Assembly: GCA_030490835.1 (NCBI GenBank)
Contig: CM059974.1
Span: 9,741,501-9,805,500 of the forward strand
Length of the DNA stretch: 64,000 nucleotides
Direction: 5' to 3'
Source of the DNA: Annona cherimola
Lineage: Eukaryota; Streptophyta; Magnoliopsida; Magnoliales; Annonaceae
A program made the translations under genes and the position numbers. This document shows, in pieces, positions 58,986 through 64,000 of this stretch. A model generated the notes under the pieces. It was given only the letters and a program-made list of their open reading frames with translations, made no database searches and was not told the origin of the DNA. The number at the start of each line of letters is the position of its first letter. Within the stretch, counting starts at the first letter, position 1.

Positions 58986-60085
58986 ACTTACCCCCGTACA
59001 CCTCTGAAATTGTGGGGGATGTATGGGGCTAGAATCTTCTCTTTTTGCTTTTTGATTGTAATTATTACAATAAAAAATAAAAATCTAATTCTGGTCATCC
59101 AAGAGAATTTGAGTGCATCTATTAGTCCAAATGATTGACCAAACTAGGCTCAATTAATTTAATTTGATATTAATATAATTTTTATTTTAAAATTTTAATA
59201 TTAATATTGATTTTTAGAAATCAAATAGGACAATTTCGTTTAAAGGGTAGAACATAATAGTGATTCTTTGTTGTTAACTAACTGGTTGAGAAGGGGTAAA
59301 GCTATAAGGTCGAATTTAGGGGTGTTGATAAATGAAATCATAAGTTTGAAATGTCTATTTGAGCAGATTCACTTTCCTTAGGTCCTTAGAACTAGAAATC
59401 AATGTGCTCACAACTTTATCAAATGAACTTTTTTCCAAGAAAACAATTTCTGCACTTTGTGGGGATGAACCTCTTACTTGTATTATGGATGACATTTGTA
59501 AAGATAGATTATTTTTTGATTGATGAGTGGCTTACCCTTTTAATTTAAAGGGTAGAATGTAAGAGTGATTCTTTGTTGTTAATTAATTGGTTGAGAAGGG
59601 ATGAAGCTATGAGGTCAAACTTAGGGTGTTGACGAATGAAATCAGAGGTTTGAAGTGTCCATTTGAGCAAATTCACTTTCTTTAAGTCCTTAAAACTGGA
59701 AATCAGTGTGTTGAAAGCCTTACCAGATGGGATTTTTTGCAAGAAAATAATTTCTGCACTTTGCGGGATGAACCTCCTGCTTGTATTAAGGATGACATTT
59801 GTAAAGATGGATTATTTTTTAATTGAGAAGTGGCTTACCTCCATACACTTTTGAAATTGTGGAGGGGCATATGAGGCCAGAATCTTCTCCTTTTGCTTTT
59901 CTATTGTAATTGTTACAATCAAAATAAAAATATGATTCTAGTCATCCAAGAGAATTTGAGTGAATCTATTAGTCCAAATGATTGACCAAACTGGGCTCAA
60001 CTAATTTAATTTGATATTAATATAATTTTTATTTGAAAATTTCAATATTAATATTGATTTTTAGAAATCCAATAGGGCAATTTCG
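58986..60085. repeat. Two-module duplicated region (X-Y-Y'-X')
   Basis: Module Y (about 59243-59538) recurs at about 59545-59838, with AGTGATTCTTTGTTGTTAA and ATTTCTGCACTTTG in both. Module X (about 58986-59240, with CATCCAAGAGAATTTGAGTG) recurs at 59838-60085. All copies are in the same orientation. Short frames such as 59663-59854 exist, but the lesions differ and no protein family was recognised. Confidence 0.75.
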
Positions 60086-60804
60086 TTAATATGAAATTAT
60101 TAATGGCAGTTTTGTGGTGTAAGATTTTATTAGCAAAAGTTGAAACTTAGAAGGTCAATTTAGCTAATGCCCACACCTAAGTATGCTAAAACCCAAACTG
60201 AGAAACTGAGAAGGTTAGATATGCAAAAAATCCCTGTCTCTATCGGCTGTCCAGTTAATGAATGGCCATGAGTGCTCCCCTTCAATGAATTCAGAAGAAA
60301 ATAGATCAGGGTGTGAATTCTTGGAACGAATTAAAGGCCGGAGACTCCCAGCCCCAACTTGAGGTACGTTGCATTTCCCAGCAACTTCCATGGTCTCCCT
60401 CAACTATGTTACGTTCGTAGATTGCCGAAGCTGAAATTTTCCACGATTGATTTTTACAAGGTGGCCCCTCACCGAAAAAATTGAAAAGAAAGAAAGAAAA
60501 GAAGAAAGTCAATCCTGGTTCTTTTGTAAGTTTTTTATTCTCATTTTTGTCTTTTTTTCCTCCTCCACCATGGCGGAGGCCCCAACAAATAAACGAATTG
60601 ATGACATTACTCTATAAAGATTCCAGTGTGCTTCCATTATAACATCCCATCACCAATTAAAGTTATCGAAAACCCTGGAATTATTGATACAAAAACTTAC
60701 AATTCTGAGAAAAGAAATATGATAGAAGTTTTCTATTTTTCACAACCCCTGCAAGAAAACAGAGTTTTTTTTATATTTAAAAGAAAAATAAAAACATTAC
60801 TGAG
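60086..60804. other. No gene recognised; 3' flank of kinase pseudogene IV
   Basis: Unlike the other kinase copies, the usual 3' flank is not present here. Similarity to the other copies starts only near 60780. Frames at 60215-60512 are unconvincing. Confidence 0.45.
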
Positions 60805-61598
60805 TTATGACAAAGATGCGGTAGAAGATCCTTGGTTGGGTCTTGCAAGAGAATACAGAAATGGTTTGGGCGGCATTGGTAAGCTTTCTAGGTTTCCTTC
60901 CAGCATCTCCACCACTCTGCGCGTAGAAGGACGATCCCTGGGATCTGTTTGTATGCACCATAACCCCACCATAATCATCTTCCTTGCAATTTCTTCTTTT
61001 GCTTCCGCCTATATATCATGCAGCCCCAAATCTCCATGCATATCAAGACGCATGTATATCCAGTCTAGAAAGTAGATCTCGCTTGTGTTTTCAGCTTCAT
61101 CGTTGATGTTCCTCCGTCCTCCTACCATTTCTAGCACCATCATTCCGTAGCTGTAAACATCATACTTGGACGAAACTCCTACAAAGTTTCGACAATAGAC
61201 CTCCGGCGCAATATAGCCGATGGTCCCTCTAGCACCCAACAATGATATAGTGCTCTCCTTTGATGGGCATAACTTTGCCAGGCCAAAATCTGAAATCTTA
61301 GGGCAGAACTCCTTGTCTAGGAGAATGTTGTGTGGTTTAATGTCGAAGTGCAAAATGCGAGTGTGACAACCACGGTGGAGGTACTCTAGCCCACGTGCAA
61401 TGCCAAGTGCAATCTCCCATAGTTTTTGCCATCCAAGATGGTGGTTTTTCCCTGAGTAGATGAATTTCTCAAGTGAGCCATTGGCCATGAACTCATAGAC
61501 AAGAGCTCTTTTAAAGTCTTGGGAACAGAATCCTAGAAGTGCAACAACATTGACATGGTAGGTTCTGCCAATACTCGCAACCTCATTGATGAATTCTT
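60805..61598 (-). pseudogene. LRK10L kinase exon IV, cut by a TNT1-like element
   Basis: The frame runs from the insertion point, within the N-lobe helix FINEVASIG, through [11 protein letters not shown] and APE. A stop (TAG for Gln, after GLHDI) lies at 61009-61011, and similarity continues to the usual C-terminus at 60805. The start of the kinase and its upstream exons would lie beyond the retrotransposon, outside the window. Confidence 0.9.
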
Positions 61599-62233
61599 TG
61601 TTGGGATTTTAGGCTATCCCCTTCTTGTGTAGATTAAATAGGAATGATTAATCACAGACAATAAATATTGCAAATAATAAGCAATCAAACCACGGGAAAA
61701 ACACACCACAATTTTTACGTGGAAAACCCCTTTTTACCAAAGGGGAAAAACCACGGGACCCAGTCCAGGTAAATCTTCCACTATAGAATAATGGGATTAC
61801 AACGCAATGTCTTCTCTAGTCAAAATTAGAGGATTTCATCATCACAATAAGGATGGATTTCAATATAGGAAATAACCAGGATAGATCTCACCAAATCTGA
61901 GATGACGGCAGAATTTTCTCTCTTAATGGCCGGAAGAGATAACTGCCGTAGAAACCTTTAGCATTTGAGGATAAAATCCTCCTCCGTCCGTCGGAGCTGC
62001 TGCTGCTACTTCTCTGAAAACCGAAAACGGAGAGAAAAAACTCTCTCTGACGACGAACAAATGTTGCTGCTGAGAGGAGAAGAGATTTTTATAATCTCTC
62101 TCTCTCTCACCCCTTTTCTCCTCCCGCGCCGAAAGCAAGAGGATGAGATGAAATGGCAGGTGAGGAAATTCCACATAAGCCAAAAGTGGTGGGGCCCCCA
62201 CTTTGACTTCATGTGGGAGGAACCCACCTAATA
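61599..62233 (-). repeat. 3' LTR of the second TNT1-like element
   Basis: This LTR is similar to the 626-bp LTRs of the complete element, with small indels (in the CTGCCGCTGCTTC and CTCTCTCAC regions) that make it 635 bp. The divergence shows a separate insertion rather than duplication of the first. Confidence 0.9.
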
Positions 62234-62249
62234 AATCTCCCCCTTCCGA

Positions 62250-64000
62250 CTACATGAAGGGATTCGCCATCCCAACAATTAAACGACAAACTTCAAGCTT
62301 CTCCCTTGGTAGAGCCTTCGTCAACATATCAGAGCCATTATAATCGGTATGGATTTTCTCAAGTTCAAACAACTTGTCATTAATAGCTTCTCTTATCCAA
62401 TGATACCTCACATCAATATGCTTTGATCTTGCATGAAAAGAAGAATTCTTACCAAGGTGAATTGCGCTTTGACTATCGCAAAATACGATATATCTTTGTT
62501 GCTTGAAACCGAGCTCATATAGAAACCTCTTCATCCACAACAACTCTTTACATGCTTCAGTTGCTGCAATGAATTCCGCTTCGGTTGTAGAAAGTGCAAC
62601 GCATTTCTGTAGCCTTGATTGCCAAGCTACAGCTCCCCCTGCAAAAGTAATCAAGGAACCAGAGGTAGACTTACGAGTGTCCACATCTCCTGCCATATCT
62701 GCATCCGTGTAGCCAACTAGTAATGGTTTCTCATTGCCAAAACAAAGTCTCAAACTGGAAGTACCTCGTAGATATCTCATAATCCACTTAACTGCATTCC
62801 AATGCTCTCTCCCAGGATCGGACAAAAACCGGCTAACAATACCAACTGCATAAGCTATGTCTGGCCTTGTACATACCATTGCATACATCAAACTTCCCAC
62901 AGCTGAAGCATATGGAACCCTTTCTATGTCCTTCTTCTCTATGTCTGTAGAGGGACACTGCTCGATGTTTAGCTTAAAGTGAGTGGCAAGAGGAGAGTTA
63001 ACCACTTTAGCTCTGTCCATGTTGAACCTCTGAAGTACTTTCTCAATGTACTTCTCTTGTGACAAATATAACTTCTTGGCATTCCTCTCACGATGAATGC
63101 TTATGCCAAGAATTTGTTTTGCTGGCCCTAAATCCTTCATAGCAAAAACTTTACTTAGCTGCATCTTCAACCTGTCAATCCTCAAAGAATTTCTGCCAAT
63201 AATCAACATATCATCGACATAAAGCAATAGTATAATAAAATCATCATCAGAGAATTTCTGCACAAAGACACAATGATCAGAAGTTGTTTTTCGATAGCCA
63301 TGTTTCTCCATAACTGACTCAAACTTCTTATACCATTGTCTTGGTGCTTGCTTCAAGCCATAGAGGCTTTTCCTCAGCTTGCACACATAATCCTCTTTTC
63401 CTTTTTCCACGAAACCCTCTGGCTGCTCCATATAAATTTCCTTGTCTAATTCACCATGGAGAAAAGCTGTCTTTACATCCATCTGTTCAATCTCCAAATC
63501 AAGACTAGCAGCTAGACCCAAAACCACACGAATAGAAGACATTTTAACAACCGGAGAAAAAATCTCATCAAAATCAATACCTTTCTTTTGATTGAATCCC
63601 TTGACGACCAATCTAGCTTTGTATCGAGGTTGTGTGGTAACTTGTTCTTGCTTCACTCTGTATACCCACTTGTTCTTCAAAGCTCTTTTGCCCATAGGCA
63701 ACTTTACCAACTCAAATGTATGATTTTCATGCAGTGACTTCATCTCATCTCGCATGGCTTCAACCCACTCCTTCTTATGTTCATCTTCTATGGCTTCTGC
63801 ATAACATTCGGGCTCTCCCCCGTCAGTCAGTAACACATATTCATCAACAGAATATCGTGTAGAAGGATGACGATCTCTAGTAGACCTCCTGAGTGGAACA
63901 TCTGGTGGAACTTCTGGTACTGGTGACTGCTCAACAATGCCATCATTAATCTCAACCTGTGTATGAGTATCAACATCAACTGTACCATCCTGGTCATCTT
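62250..64000 (-). CDS. Gag-pol polyprotein, 3' part (second TNT1-like element)
   Basis: The frame is open from the window edge to the stop near 62250 and covers the integrase/RT linker, reverse transcriptase ([18 protein letters not shown] … [12 protein letters not shown]) and RNase H ([10 protein letters not shown]). It differs from the complete element by scattered substitutions only. The frame continues past 64000, so protease, integrase and gag are not visible. Confidence 0.9.
   Translation of the reverse strand, partial: DDQDGTVDVDTHTQVEINDGIVEQSPVPEVPPDVPLRRSTRDRHPSTRYSVDEYVLLTDGGEPECYAEAIEDEHKKEWVEAMRDEMKSLHENHTFELVKLPMGKRALKNKWVYRVKQEQVTTQPRYKARLVVKGFNQKKGIDFDEIFSPVVKMSSIRVVLGLAASLDLEIEQMDVKTAFLHGELDKEIYMEQPEGFVEKGKEDYVCKLRKSLYGLKQAPRQWYKKFESVMEKHGYRKTTSDHCVFVQKFSDDDFIILLLYVDDMLIIGRNSLRIDRLKMQLSKVFAMKDLGPAKQILGISIHRERNAKKLYLSQEKYIEKVLQRFNMDRAKVVNSPLATHFKLNIEQCPSTDIEKKDIERVPYASAVGSLMYAMVCTRPDIAYAVGIVSRFLSDPGREHWNAVKWIMRYLRGTSSLRLCFGNEKPLLVGYTDADMAGDVDTRKSTSGSLITFAGGAVAWQSRLQKCVALSTTEAEFIAATEACKELLWMKRFLYELGFKQQRYIVFCDSQSAIHLGKNSSFHARSKHIDVRYHWIREAINDKLFELEKIHTDYNGSDMLTKALPREKLEVCRLIVGMANPFM

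Larger units (their letters stand above)
61599..64000 (-). mobile_element. Second TNT1-like element, partial at window end
   Basis: It has a 635-bp LTR (61599-62233), a polypurine tract and the 3' part of gag-pol up to the window edge, closely related to the element at 43958-49257 but not identical. Its 3' LTR terminus reads TATTAGG on the minus strand instead of TGTTGGG. It lies in kinase exon IV in the same orientation as the host exon. The 5' LTR and the second target-site copy are not visible. Confidence 0.92.

Noticed and set aside
59545..59854. Reverse-transcriptase-like LINE remnant
   Set aside because: The short peptides faintly suggest a retroelement, but no motif such as YXDD or an endonuclease signature was found.

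Overview
The window is nuclear DNA of a flowering plant: exons are split by GT-AG introns in AT-rich sequence, and it holds leaf-rust-10-like receptor kinases (LRK10L), Ty1/copia and TRIM retroelements, MITEs and satellite arrays. I could not fix the species or clade.

The backbone is a degraded cluster of LRK10L receptor-kinase loci, almost all on the minus strand. An ancestral gene can be reconstructed: an ectodomain exon, a 48-nt mini-exon (juxtamembrane) and one exon with the membrane helix and kinase. Only the gene at 35377-37728 looks intact (three exons, 631 residues by my splicing). A duplicated block (about 1-3900 and 50057-54220) carries two alternative ectodomain exons: 'B' (GUB_WAK plus WAK_assoc, intact) and 'A' (broken by the same stop and the same deletion in both copies). 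The kinase exons at 17793-19432, 43493-49876 and 60805-61598 are each interrupted by a retroelement: a solo LTR, a complete TNT1-like element and a partial TNT1-like element. Each also has its own point defect.

Layout: 1-4810 LRK10L copy I (mini-exon, dead exon A, exon B) with MITE and duplicated flank; 5487-7090 decamer minisatellite; 7280-9735 and 10455-10845 satellite with a CCCGCGGG core; 14940-16765 a short TWINKLE-like zinc-ribbon gene (minus); 17793-19432 kinase pseudogene I; 20870-27824 plus-strand gene fragments (C-rich leader, CDKB2-like pseudogene, C-terminal half of an MRS2/CorA magnesium transporter); 28325-31930 AT-rich DNA with palindromic elements; 32180-34150 and 38143-39720 an inverted repeat of LRK10L 5' sequence flanking a hAT fragment and the intact gene; 41223-42427 a tandem TRIM array with five LTRs; 43493-52926 LRK10L copy III with a complete TNT1-like retrotransposon (43958-49257); 53477-55130 three MITE-like elements; 55131-60804 mostly unrecognised repeats with a copia remnant; 60805-64000 kinase pseudogene IV cut by a second TNT1-like element running off the window.

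The genes do not form one pathway. Any receptor function would come from the gene at 35377-37728, and possibly from copy I if its kinase exon to the left of the window is intact. The rest records repeated duplication, inversion, exon loss and transposon insertion in a resistance-type receptor cluster.
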